Source: ARS1285 sp038045965 (GTDB lineage Archaea; Nanobdellota; Nanobdellia; Pacearchaeales; GW2011-AR1). From it: a stretch of 22,973 nucleotides of DNA. Of this stretch, positions 7,477 to 13,862 are shown in pieces. The stretch covers positions 1 to 22,973 of the forward strand of contig JBBSXD010000025.1 in the NCBI GenBank assembly GCA_038045965.1, in the 5' to 3' direction. A program made the position numbers and the translations under genes. Under the pieces are notes generated by a model that did no database searches, was not told where the DNA came from, and worked only from the letters and a program-made list of their open reading frames with translations. How positions within the stretch are numbered: the first letter of the stretch is position 1; every line of letters begins with the position of its first letter.

Positions 7477-7701
7477 ATGTACAATGAAAGAAACTTTTTG
7501 TTTTTAACGAAGGGTTCTGATAGATATATGTTTTTTTATGATGATGAGAGTGTAGAAAGTTTAATTGATGTTTTTAATAGATATGCTTTAGATAGTAATC
7601 TAATTTTTGATAATAATGATGCTTTATTTTTAAGAGAAAGAGCTTTAAAATCTCAGAAAAGTAGACTGATATCCAAAGAAAGATTAGAGCAAATGTTTTA
7701 A
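7477..7701 (+). CDS. Unknown acidic 74-residue protein
   Basis: A short soluble protein with an N-terminal strand-like part (ERNFLFLTKGSDRYMFFYDD) and a charged helical C-terminus (LFLRERALKSQKSRLISKER). No family is recognised. TATAAATA at 7445-7452 lies about 32 nt before the ATG and radA ends 33 bases upstream, so it may have its own promoter. Codon use and base composition match its neighbours. Confidence 0.55.
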   Translation: MYNERNFLFLTKGSDRYMFFYDDESVESLIDVFNRYALDSNLIFDNNDALFLRERALKSQKSRLISKERLEQMF

Positions 7702-7724
7702 AAGTATATTTTGTTACGCTATTT

Positions 7725-8246
7725 ATGAATAAGAAATTTAAAAAAGAGGTAATGAAAATTTTTTATATTGCTTCATTTCTTTTTATAACTATATTTTTTA
7801 TATTACCTTATCTAGTTCAAATAAGTACATATTTTCATGAGAAAAGTCATCAAAAAATTTTGGATAAATATAATGTAGAAAATAGTTATCATCTTGATTT
7901 GTTGAGTACTATTCATAATTTTTATAATCCTAATGTTGTTAAGTTGGGAGCAACAAGATTTGATATAAATGCATACAATAAACTGGATAAATATAAAAAA
8001 GCAGAGATAAATATAGCAGGCGTAATATCCGATTTAAAATTTTTATTTTTAATTTCTATTTATTTGACTTTTGTTAATATTTATATGTTTTATAAAATTA
8101 GAATTAAAAAAGATTATGATTTACTATGGATCTTAGCTGTTAATTGGATTTTATTTATGTGGTTAATAGCGTTAGTGCAGATTACTATAAGCAACTTAAC
8201 TTTTAGTTCTGGAGATTTTATGAGTTTAGTTAAGATTTTGGGATGA
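7725..8246 (+). CDS. Membrane protein with HExxH motif, possibly M50-like
   Basis: The 173-residue product has a hydrophobic segment at about 12-33, then HEKSH at 38-42, a short polar region, a segment NIAGVISDLKFLFLISIY, and a final hydrophobic stretch (LLWILAVNWILFMWLIALV). HExxH near a membrane helix followed by an AGxxxD-L helix recalls the site-2 protease (M50) plan, where the second motif brings the third ligand. The usual NxxPxxDG is not seen, so protease activity is a guess. TTTTAAAA at 7696 is 29 nt before the ATG and supports the start. It could instead be a lineage-specific membrane protein with a chance HExxH. Confidence 0.6.
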   Translation: MNKKFKKEVMKIFYIASFLFITIFFILPYLVQISTYFHEKSHQKILDKYNVENSYHLDLLSTIHNFYNPNVVKLGATRFDINAYNKLDKYKKAEINIAGVISDLKFLFLISIYLTFVNIYMFYKIRIKKDYDLLWILAVNWILFMWLIALVQITISNLTFSSGDFMSLVKILG

Positions 8247-8251
8247 TATAA

Positions 8252-8259
8252 TTTATAAA
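8252..8259 (+). promoter_or_regulatory. TATA box of the uracil-DNA glycosylase gene
   Basis: TTTATAAA begins exactly 29 nt before ATG 8281, leaving no room for a leader. Confidence 0.7.
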
Positions 8260-8280
8260 TTCTTTTCAGTATTTTATTTT

Positions 8281-8862
8281 ATGGAAATTGATCCGATAGA
8301 ACTTGCTAAGAATACTGAAATATGTAAAAATTGCAAGAATATTGTTGTTGGAAAGGGAAATGAAAAAGCTAATATTATGTTTGTTGGTGAAGCTCCTGGG
8401 AGAAATGAAGATGAGCAAGGAGAACCTTTTGTTGGGGCTGCCGGGAAAAATTTAGACAAATTGTTAAAAGATGTAGGATTGAATATGAATGATGTCTATA
8501 TAGCTAATATTCTAAAATGTAGACCTCCAGAAAATAGAAATCCTTTGCCAGATGAAATAAAAGCACATACCCCTTGGTTAATTAAACAGATTAGAGAAAT
8601 AAATCCTAAAGTGATTTGTTCTTTAGGAAATTATGCTACTAAATTTTTTATGGCTAAAGGCAATGTTGATAAAATGAATGAACAGCCAGGAATAACTATT
8701 GTACATGGAAAAATTCAAAATATAGAGTTTGATGGGATTAAATTTAAATTAATTCCTTTATTTCATCCTGCCGCAATTATTTATAAAAATTCTCTGATAA
8801 GCGAGTGGGAAAAAGATATGGATATTGTGAAGAAAGAAATAAGTCAGAAAACTTTGTTTTAA
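8281..8862 (+). CDS. Family 4 uracil-DNA glycosylase
   Basis: The enzyme removes uracil from DNA to start base excision repair. Motif 1 is GEAPGRNEDEQGEPFVGAAG (36-55), the central part has YIANILKCRPPENRNP, and the C-terminal active-site motif is HPAAIIY. Family 4 enzymes hold a 4Fe-4S cluster with four Cys. Here Cys15, Cys18 and Cys80 are present, but the position normally holding the fourth Cys (EIAAC pattern, sixteen residues after Cys80) is His96 in DEIKAHTPWL. Cys113 in VICSLGN is the only later Cys nearby. The 193-residue length is typical. A TATA box 29 nt upstream supports the start. The last four bases overlap the convergent aIF2 alpha gene. Confidence 0.9.
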   Translation: MEIDPIELAKNTEICKNCKNIVVGKGNEKANIMFVGEAPGRNEDEQGEPFVGAAGKNLDKLLKDVGLNMNDVYIANILKCRPPENRNPLPDEIKAHTPWLIKQIREINPKVICSLGNYATKFFMAKGNVDKMNEQPGITIVHGKIQNIEFDGIKFKLIPLFHPAAIIYKNSLISEWEKDMDIVKKEISQKTLF

Positions 8863-9578
8863 GTTTTTTGTATAGAAAATTCACAATTTTGTTTTTTAGA
8901 TAATTTTTCTATCGTCTCTAAAACTTTATTCATTTCATTTTTTATTTTTTTAAAATCATTTCCTATCAAAGATATTCTATATTTTCCTGCAGCTATGTAA
9001 AAAATCTCGCATTTAGAATCTTTTGTAGAATTTTGAAGTATACTTTTTACTATAATTATTCCCTCTGGGGAGTCATTGGATAATTGAATATATGTTCTAA
9101 TTTCTTTTGGTTTATCTTTTTTTGATTCTAATATTTTTAGGATTTTTTCTAAATCTGATTTTGTTATAAATCTTTCTAGCACATAGTTATCTATTTTTGC
9201 ATCAAATAAATCTAGAATAGAATATTCTTTTTCTATATTTTCTATAGTTTTATCAGTTTTTTCTTTTAATATAGTTTTAATTATAGCTTTATAAGAATTT
9301 TCTTTAGATATTTTGTCTAAGAGTTCTTTTCTTTCGTTTTGCTTTACTCTTCTTAGTGATAAATGAATTTTATCTCCTCTAATATTTAGTATTTTACATA
9401 CTATTTTTTTTCCTGGAATGACATAATCTCTAAGGTTTCTTATTCTTCCAGGTGATATTTCCGAGGTAGTTATTGTTCCTTCACCATCGCCTTCTATTTT
9501 AACAAATACGGTTGTACCTAAAATTTTCTCAACTGTGCATAAAACTATTTGTCCTTCTTCTAATTCATTGTTAGTCAT
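8859..9578 (-). CDS. eif2a: Translation initiation factor aIF2 subunit alpha
   Basis: The 239-residue product starts with an S1-type OB domain (GQIVLCTVEKILGTTVFVKI ... KIHLSLRRV), followed by a helical domain and a C-terminal alpha-beta domain with SPEGIIIVKSIL, the order of archaeal and eukaryotic IF2 alpha. With the beta and gamma subunits it delivers initiator Met-tRNA to the small ribosomal subunit; the gamma subunit is encoded at 21603-22847. The S27e gene lies directly upstream, an arrangement known in many archaea. ATTATAAA on the plus strand (9600-9607) places a TATA box 29 nt before the start, so the gene has its own promoter just after S27e. Confidence 0.9.
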   Translation of the reverse strand: MTNNELEEGQIVLCTVEKILGTTVFVKIEGDGEGTITTSEISPGRIRNLRDYVIPGKKIVCKILNIRGDKIHLSLRRVKQNERKELLDKISKENSYKAIIKTILKEKTDKTIENIEKEYSILDLFDAKIDNYVLERFITKSDLEKILKILESKKDKPKEIRTYIQLSNDSPEGIIIVKSILQNSTKDSKCEIFYIAAGKYRISLIGNDFKKIKNEMNKVLETIEKLSKKQNCEFSIQKT

Positions 9579-9599
9579 ACAAGTTTAGAAATATCGATA

Positions 9600-9607
9600 A
9601 TTATAAA
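9600..9607 (-). promoter_or_regulatory. TATA box of eif2a
   Basis: TTTATAAT on the minus strand begins 29 nt before the eif2a start and lies seven bases beyond the S27e stop codon. Confidence 0.6.
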
Positions 9608-9614
9608 GCTTTTG

Positions 9615-9782
9615 TTAATTTAGAACTTCAACTATTCTTGCTTTTATTTCTGCTTTTCCACCTTTAGGTTCTGCTAAGATGGCATCACATACTAGACATA
9701 GCACTTTTGTTGTTGCTCCTTCAAATATTATCTGTTCGTTTTTGCATCCAGGACATCTGGTTTTAATAAATCTATATACCAT
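9615..9782 (-). CDS. rps27e: Ribosomal protein S27e (eS27)
   Basis: This 55-residue zinc-ribbon protein is short enough to be missed by length cut-offs. It reads MVYRFIKTRCPGCKNEQ, then FEGATTKVLCLVC, then AEPKGGKAEIKARIVEVLN. Two CxxC pairs (Cys10/Cys13 and Cys29/Cys32) form the zinc ribbon, and KGGKAxIKAxIxEVL is the family C-terminus. It is a component of the small ribosomal subunit. The gene sits upstream of eif2a on the same strand with the usual archaeal order. TTTAAAAA starts 29 nt before its ATG. Confidence 0.93.
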   Translation of the reverse strand: MVYRFIKTRCPGCKNEQIIFEGATTKVLCLVCDAILAEPKGGKAEIKARIVEVLN

Positions 9783-9803
9783 AAATAATTAGATAAATCT
9801 TAG

Positions 9804-9811
9804 TTTTTAAA
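9804..9811 (-). promoter_or_regulatory. TATA box of rps27e
   Basis: TTTAAAAA on the minus strand begins 29 nt before the rps27e start codon. Confidence 0.6.
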
Positions 9812-9853
9812 GTTTTTTGTTTCATTTCATTTAGAAATATGAGTTGAAATCTA

Positions 9854-9879
9854 TAAAGAAAGACTTAAGTCTTTCTTTA
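9854..9879. promoter_or_regulatory. Perfect 26-bp palindrome between divergent genes
   Basis: The left arm TAAAGAAAGACTT (9854-9866) is followed directly by its exact reverse complement (9867-9879) with no spacer. It lies about midway between the rps27e promoter and the promoter of the gene at 9960. A spacer-free palindrome suits a dimeric DNA-binding protein better than an RNA hairpin, but its role is not shown. Confidence 0.5.
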
Positions 9880-9930
9880 ATAAGTCTAAGATAAAATGAG
9901 AAAAGATTAATGTCGTTGACTATAAGAAAA

Positions 9931-9938
9931 TTTATAAA
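9931..9938 (+). promoter_or_regulatory. TATA box of the gene at 9960
   Basis: TTTATAAA begins 29 nt before ATG 9960. Confidence 0.65.
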
Positions 9939-9959
9939 TGTAATTTTTATTTAATTTTT

Positions 9960-10259
9960 ATGGCTAATAATGATTCAAAAAAAGTTTATCAAATCGTTTA
10001 TAATTCTTTAGAAAATTTAAATAATACCCGTAAATATGCAAGGTATTTTAGTTTAGATAGAATATTGTTTAAGATAAAAGCAGAATTAATTTATAATGAT
10101 AATTCTAATAATGGATTGGCAATTGATAATTTTTGTTCTAGAGGAGAGGTTTCTGATTGTTTAGAATCTTTGGTGTCAGAAGGAAAAGCAGAAAAAATAA
10201 TGATTGAAATTGGAGTTAGCAAAGGAAATATTTTTCCTGTTTATAGAATTAGAAAATAA
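9960..10259 (+). CDS. Unknown 99-residue protein, possibly winged-helix
   Basis: A soluble protein with several predicted helices, then LAIDNFCSRGEVSDCLESLVSEGKAEKI followed by a strand pair ending PVYRIRK. Helix, SxGEVSDCLESL helix, then a strand hairpin is compatible with a winged helix-turn-helix, but no family signature is clear. The start is well supported by a TATA box 29 nt upstream. It is convergent with the DHH gene: its stop ends at 10259 and the other stop begins at 10260. Confidence 0.55.
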   Translation: MANNDSKKVYQIVYNSLENLNNTRKYARYFSLDRILFKIKAELIYNDNSNNGLAIDNFCSRGEVSDCLESLVSEGKAEKIMIEIGVSKGNIFPVYRIRK

Positions 10260-11588
10260 TTATATCTTTATTAATTCATATTCGAATTCTTTTTTTATTA
10301 ATTCAATGAATTCATTTTCTTTTTCTATGTTTATTATACATCCAGCAGCTTTTTTATGTCCACCAGAATTTCCTTGTCCTAAATTTTTAGTTATAGAATC
10401 CATTAATTTTTTTAAATTTCTGGTTGAATCATTATTAAAATCAACTATTCTTGCAGAAACTTTAATCTTATCTTTATTATAGGCCATTGCTATAATTACA
10501 GTTCCTTGTTTGTATGAAGAAGAAAATGAAAGTATAGAAGCTAAAGTACCTATTATAGTATCTTTTATATTATCTCTTGCATTTATTATTATGTAATCAT
10601 TTCCTATTATATTTTTGTTTTTTTCTATATATTTCAATCCAGAAATTATTAATTGTTTATATTTCATATAAATTTTTTCAGCTTTTTTTCTGGCTTTTGA
10701 GTTTCCAAGACAAAATAAAAGTGCTGTTTGAGATTCACCCATTCTACTACAAGCATTTATCATAGCAGATATTTCTCTTGCATCTTCAATTTTATTAAAT
10801 AATTTTATCAAATATAAATTGCCTATATAATTCGTTATTTCATTAGGGGCTAATTTTAGTGCAACTGTTGTGGTTAAATCCTTCATTTCTTCTTCATTTA
10901 AATCTATAAGTGCTTTGTATTTTTTTCCTATTTTTTTTATATTAATATCATTTAACAGTTTGTATGTCCCAGATAAATTTCCAGTAATTCCTGGTATAAA
11001 TGGTTTTGAACTAAATTCTAAAGCTCTATCTAAAGGTCTTGTAGAGGGGTAAATTAATAATCCTTTTTTTATAATTATATTTGAATCTTTTATTATCTGA
11101 TTTTTTATTAGATTTAGATTTTTTTCCATTACATCTCCAACCATTCCTAAAACTGCTAGATAGGCTAAATCTTTATTATTTTGAGAAATAGATTTTGAGA
11201 ATAAGTAAGACAATTCTGCTGTACACAGATTTTCTTCATTTATAAGATGTGGATTAAGAATAGATATATTTTCTGGAATTTTATTAATGGATATTTCATG
11301 ATGATCTATAATAAATATTTTCTTATTGGACAATGCTAATTGTTCTATATTTCCAGAGCCAATATCGAGCATTATTATTATCTTATCTTTAGGTAAATTA
11401 TTTATTTCTTCTGTAGATAATGATTTTATTATTTTTGTAGAGAAATGATTTTCTAGTCTTTCTAGAGTCTTTGTGATTATAGATGCAGAAGTTATACCAT
11501 CTGTGTCAAAATGGCTTATAATTTGTATTTTTTTGTTTCTAGTTTCCTCGATAAATTTATTACTAAATTCATTGATAAAATTAATCAT
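10260..11588 (-). CDS. RecJ-like DHH/DHHA1 phosphoesterase (archaeal RecJ/Cdc45 type)
   Basis: The 442-residue protein shows the DHH phosphoesterase motifs in order: HFDTDG near residue 26 (motif I, H-x-D-x-DG), IMLDIGSG (II), IIDHHEI (III, the DHH), and LGMVGDVME (IV). A C-terminal DHHA1 domain carries GQGNSGGHKKAAGCII, matching the GGGHxxAAG loop. Archaeal members include GINS-associated nuclease-type RecJ homologues linked to the CMG replicative helicase. The gene follows S15 on the same strand, a conserved archaeal pairing. A GGGGTGA three bases before the start codon (11592-11598) shows it is translated from a shared message. Confidence 0.88.
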   Translation of the reverse strand: MINFINEFSNKFIEETRNKKIQIISHFDTDGITSASIITKTLERLENHFSTKIIKSLSTEEINNLPKDKIIIMLDIGSGNIEQLALSNKKIFIIDHHEISINKIPENISILNPHLINEENLCTAELSYLFSKSISQNNKDLAYLAVLGMVGDVMEKNLNLIKNQIIKDSNIIIKKGLLIYPSTRPLDRALEFSSKPFIPGITGNLSGTYKLLNDINIKKIGKKYKALIDLNEEEMKDLTTTVALKLAPNEITNYIGNLYLIKLFNKIEDAREISAMINACSRMGESQTALLFCLGNSKARKKAEKIYMKYKQLIISGLKYIEKNKNIIGNDYIIINARDNIKDTIIGTLASILSFSSSYKQGTVIIAMAYNKDKIKVSARIVDFNNDSTRNLKKLMDSITKNLGQGNSGGHKKAAGCIINIEKENEFIELIKKEFEYELIKI

Positions 11589-11591
11589 TTT

Positions 11592-11598
11592 TCACCCC
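11592..11598 (-). promoter_or_regulatory. Shine-Dalgarno of the DHH gene
   Basis: GGGGTGA on the minus strand lies three bases before ATG 11588. It marks the second gene of the S15-DHH unit as leadered, in contrast to S15 itself. Confidence 0.7.
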
Positions 11599-11624
11599 AA
11601 TTTTTTAATAGAAATCAATAGGGT

Positions 11625-11966
11625 TTAAAAAGATTTATGATAAGTAGTCCTCTTTTTTAGTTTTGATCTGGTTACTATTAAAGCTCTTCCAGCAGTAGTA
11701 TCTTGCTTGTTTTTTTCAAAGTGTTTTATTATTTTTTCAAATTTCTTTTCTAAATTTATTATTGAAGGCTCTGAAAATTTATCCCCCATAACCTCTTTTA
11801 TTTTTAGATTATATAATTTTACATTAGGAATACCATATTGATCTCTAAGAATTAAACCTATTTTCTCTGCGTTAATTCCTTTATTTGATAATTTTAATAT
11901 AATTGCTTTTATTTCTTCTTTAGTAAATTTTAACCATACTGGTTTCTTAGATTCCGATTTTTTCAT
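11625..11966 (-). CDS. rps15: Ribosomal protein S15 (uS15)
   Basis: The 113-residue product matches archaeal S15: an N-terminal KPVWLKFTKEEIKAIILKLS, then GLILRDQYGIPNVKLYN (family pattern GxxLRDxYGIPxVK), then the helical C-terminus ending ALIVTRSKLKKRTTYHKS. It binds 16S rRNA in the platform of the small subunit. Archaeal versions carry the N-terminal extension seen here. TTTAAAAA 29 nt upstream supports the start, and the DHH gene follows 36 bases downstream. Confidence 0.93.
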   Translation of the reverse strand: MKKSESKKPVWLKFTKEEIKAIILKLSNKGINAEKIGLILRDQYGIPNVKLYNLKIKEVMGDKFSEPSIINLEKKFEKIIKHFEKNKQDTTAGRALIVTRSKLKKRTTYHKSF

Positions 11967-11987
11967 ACTAAATTATCAGGAATAAGC

Positions 11988-11995
11988 TTTTTAAA
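11988..11995 (-). promoter_or_regulatory. TATA box of rps15
   Basis: TTTAAAAA on the minus strand begins 29 nt before the rps15 start codon. Confidence 0.65.
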
Positions 11996-12026
11996 GTTTG
12001 TGTTCATTTTTGCTTTGTTGATAAAG

Positions 12027-12206
12027 TCAACTCAACCACTTCTTAGGAAAACTCAACATAAGAACTCTTAATGAATAATTTGTTAGGTCTTTTGCTTTTT
12101 CCCAGTTAAGATTATATTTCTTTTGAATTCTTTTAGCTAAATCATAGACTTCATCATCCACATCTGCTATTATTTTTTCTTTCTGAGATAATTTTTTATT
12201 TGTCAT
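12027..12206 (-). CDS. Unknown small helical protein (59 residues)
   Basis: A short gene easily missed by length filters. It begins MTNKKLSQKEKIIADVDDEV and continues as a helix-rich sequence (YDLAKRIQKKYNLNWEKAKD) ending PKKWLS. TATAAAAA at 12228-12235 starts 29 nt before the ATG, the same spacing as the proven housekeeping genes around it, which argues it is expressed. No family is recognised; size and charge fit a small regulatory or RNA/DNA-binding protein, but that is a guess. Confidence 0.6.
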   Translation of the reverse strand: MTNKKLSQKEKIIADVDDEVYDLAKRIQKKYNLNWEKAKDLTNYSLRVLMLSFPKKWLS

Positions 12207-12227
12207 TATTAAAAAAATCTGTTTTTC

Positions 12228-12235
12228 TTTTTATA
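12228..12235 (-). promoter_or_regulatory. TATA box of the 59-residue gene
   Basis: TATAAAAA on the minus strand begins 29 nt before the start at 12206. Confidence 0.55.
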
Positions 12236-12270
12236 GATTTCTTATCACTTTGAAGTGGATTTCAAATTAA

Positions 12271-12456
12271 TCTATATTCTACATCACCGAAATTTATTTC
12301 TTTTTCAGTTTCTCTTTTAATGCTTGTTCAACAAAAGAAGATGTTAAAGAATGGTCGATTTCAAATTCCAAACCAACTGATGAAAAACCAGAATTTAATG
12401 AAGTTACAAATCAAAATATAGAGAAGGATAAAGAGTTATTGAAAAAGCTAGATTAA
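12271..12456 (+). pseudogene. Possible frameshifted or decayed small gene
   Basis: The only coding-like signal between 12236 and the tRNA is an open frame with no start codon. It ends with about 40 highly polar residues (STKEDVKEWSISNSKPTDEK onward) that look like real protein. An ATG at 12320 lies in another frame and would join it after a one-base shift around 12330-12345. This suggests a recently broken gene or an unusual start. No family is recognised. The rest of this 355-base stretch holds only the two flanking promoters. Confidence 0.3.
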
Positions 12457-12561
12457 ATTTTCTGTTGAAAAAGTCGGTTAAAATAATGACTTAATCAACA
12501 AAGCTGTTCATTTCGCATAATTTTTTAAAGTATAATAATTAATTTATGTCTATTGATGAAT

Positions 12562-12634
12562 AGCCCCTTAGTGCAGCGGTCAAGCATACGAGCCTTTGGA
12601 GCTTGTGACCCCGGTTCGAATCCGGGAGGGGCTA
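12562..12634 (+). tRNA. tRNA-Gln (anticodon UUG)
   Basis: A 73-nt cloverleaf. Acceptor arms AGCCCCT (12562-12568) and AGGGGCT (12627-12633) pair, with discriminator A. The anticodon stem is CGAGC/GCTTG with loop CTTTGGA, giving anticodon TTG (Gln). The T arm CCCGG-TTCGAAT-CCGGG is perfect. The 3' CCA is not encoded. A TATAATAA about 31 nt upstream is the likely promoter. Confidence 0.93.
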
Positions 12635-12643
12635 TTTTCATAT

Positions 12644-13231
12644 TTAAAACCTATACCTTCCTCTTTTTTCTATAACTTCAATTCTTTTAATAATCAATTC
12701 TGATTTTTTAGCTTTATAGTTATTAATTATTATGTTAAATACTTCTGGAAATATGGAAAAATGTTTAGCGTTTAATGATTGTTTTAATAAATGTAAATCA
12801 ACCGCTTTATCTTCTATTTTATTAGAATGGAAACCTAATCCAAAATCAATTAGATATATTTTTTTGTTTTTGTATATCATATTACTTGTAGTTAAGTCTC
12901 CATGTATAATATTCTGATCATGTATTTTTGCTAATGTTTTTCCAATTTCTTCTGAGATATTTTTCCAATTTAAATTTTCAAGGTTTTCTGAAAGTTTCTT
13001 ACCTTCTATAAATTCCATCTCAATTTTTTCCAGATTATCTGATGATAAAATCTTAGGAACAGAAATTATATTTTGTAATTTATTAATAATTTTTACTTCA
13101 GATTTTGTTCTGGATTTTCTAAGTTTATTGTCTATTTCTGGTAGTCTATAATTTTTTTTATTTCTTACTTTTATTATTTTTTCTTTTTCCAGATAAATAT
13201 CTGCTTCAGCACCTTTTTGTAAGAGTTTCAT
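12644..13231 (-). CDS. bud32: Bud32-type atypical kinase (KEOPS subunit)
   Basis: The 195-residue protein is a minimal Bud32. It has GAEADIYLEKEKIIKVR at the N-terminus, the signature YRLPEID followed by LRKSRTKSEVKII, then MEFIEGKKL, IIHGDLTTSNMIY (catalytic loop) and LIDFGLG (metal-binding). Bud32 regulates Kae1 in the KEOPS complex, which makes the t6A modification at position 37 of tRNAs that read ANN codons. In some archaea Bud32 is fused to Kae1; here it stands alone. The C-terminus ends KRGRYRF as in the family. TTTATATA about 29 nt upstream supports the start. A divergent toxin-antitoxin pair shares the upstream region, and tRNA-Gln lies at its 3' end. Confidence 0.9.
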   Translation of the reverse strand: MKLLQKGAEADIYLEKEKIIKVRNKKNYRLPEIDNKLRKSRTKSEVKIINKLQNIISVPKILSSDNLEKIEMEFIEGKKLSENLENLNWKNISEEIGKTLAKIHDQNIIHGDLTTSNMIYKNKKIYLIDFGLGFHSNKIEDKAVDLHLLKQSLNAKHFSIFPEVFNIIINNYKAKKSELIIKRIEVIEKRGRYRF

Positions 13232-13332
13232 ATATTTTTTTAGATTGATAGATATATAAATAATTTGAAATAGAATGATTTATATAATTGTTATATATCT
13301 TATATATAGTTTCATATATATTGGTCACTAAG

Positions 13333-13560
13333 ATGACAGAAAATTCATGTATTATTTTAGACAAAAAAACAATTGAAATGCTTAAACAGGCAAAAGAACA
13401 TCCTAGACAGACTTATAATGAATTATTAGAAAAAATGGTTAAACTTTTTATAAATATCAAAGAAAGAAATCAGTATGATGAGTTTTTGCATAAAATACAG
13501 CAAGAGAAAATGAGAGAAATTTGGGATAATAAATATGATGAGGCTTGGGAAAATGCTTAA
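13333..13560 (+). CDS. Antitoxin of a MazF-type pair
   Basis: The 75-residue product begins MTENSCIILDKKTIEMLKQA and contains HPRQTYNELLEKMVKLF, the pattern of small archaeal antitoxins with a strand-helix-helix DNA-binding N-terminus, where TYNELL marks the second helix. The C-terminal half is long, charged and helical, as expected for a toxin-wrapping tail. An upstream ATG at 13288 is open, but TATATAG at 13302-13308 lies about 30 nt before ATG 13333, which I therefore prefer. Its last eight bases overlap the toxin gene, which indicates translational coupling. Confidence 0.75.
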   Translation: MTENSCIILDKKTIEMLKQAKEHPRQTYNELLEKMVKLFINIKERNQYDEFLHKIQQEKMREIWDNKYDEAWENA

Positions 13561-13855
13561 TTTTGGGCAAGTTGTTTTAGCGAATGCACAATTCACAGAT
13601 ACGTTCGAAATAAAAAAAAGACCAGCTCTGGTTCTCTTTGAAGAGCAAGGAAATGTTGTTGCTGTAGGAATTACCTCTAATTTGAATATGAAGGGTATCT
13701 CTTTATTAAAAAAAGAAGGAGCTATAAAGGATAGTATAATAAAATTGAATTATGTTTTTACTATTCATGAAAAGATGGTAGAAAAAGTTTTATTTTCTAT
13801 TTCTAATGAGAAAAAGCAGTTAATTAAAAGTGAATTTATTAAAAGAATGAATTAG
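13553..13855 (+). CDS. MazF/PemK-like toxin (mRNA interferase)
   Basis: The 100-residue product reads MLNFGQVVLANAQFTDTFEI then KKRPALVLFEEQGNVVAVGI, followed by TSNLN and a C-terminus with KLNYVFTIHEKMVEKVLFSI. This is the MazF/PemK fold order: GxIVxxxFPFTD, the KxRPALVL strand with its Arg, and the I-TSN strand. MazF enzymes cleave RNA at specific short sequences. ATG 13553 gives the normal MazF N-terminus; a start at 13535 would add six residues. The start overlaps the stop of the antitoxin. It is convergent with the SRP54 gene (7 bases apart). Confidence 0.82.
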   Translation: MLNFGQVVLANAQFTDTFEIKKRPALVLFEEQGNVVAVGITSNLNMKGISLLKKEGAIKDSIIKLNYVFTIHEKMVEKVLFSISNEKKQLIKSEFIKRMN

Positions 13856-13862
13856 TTTCATT

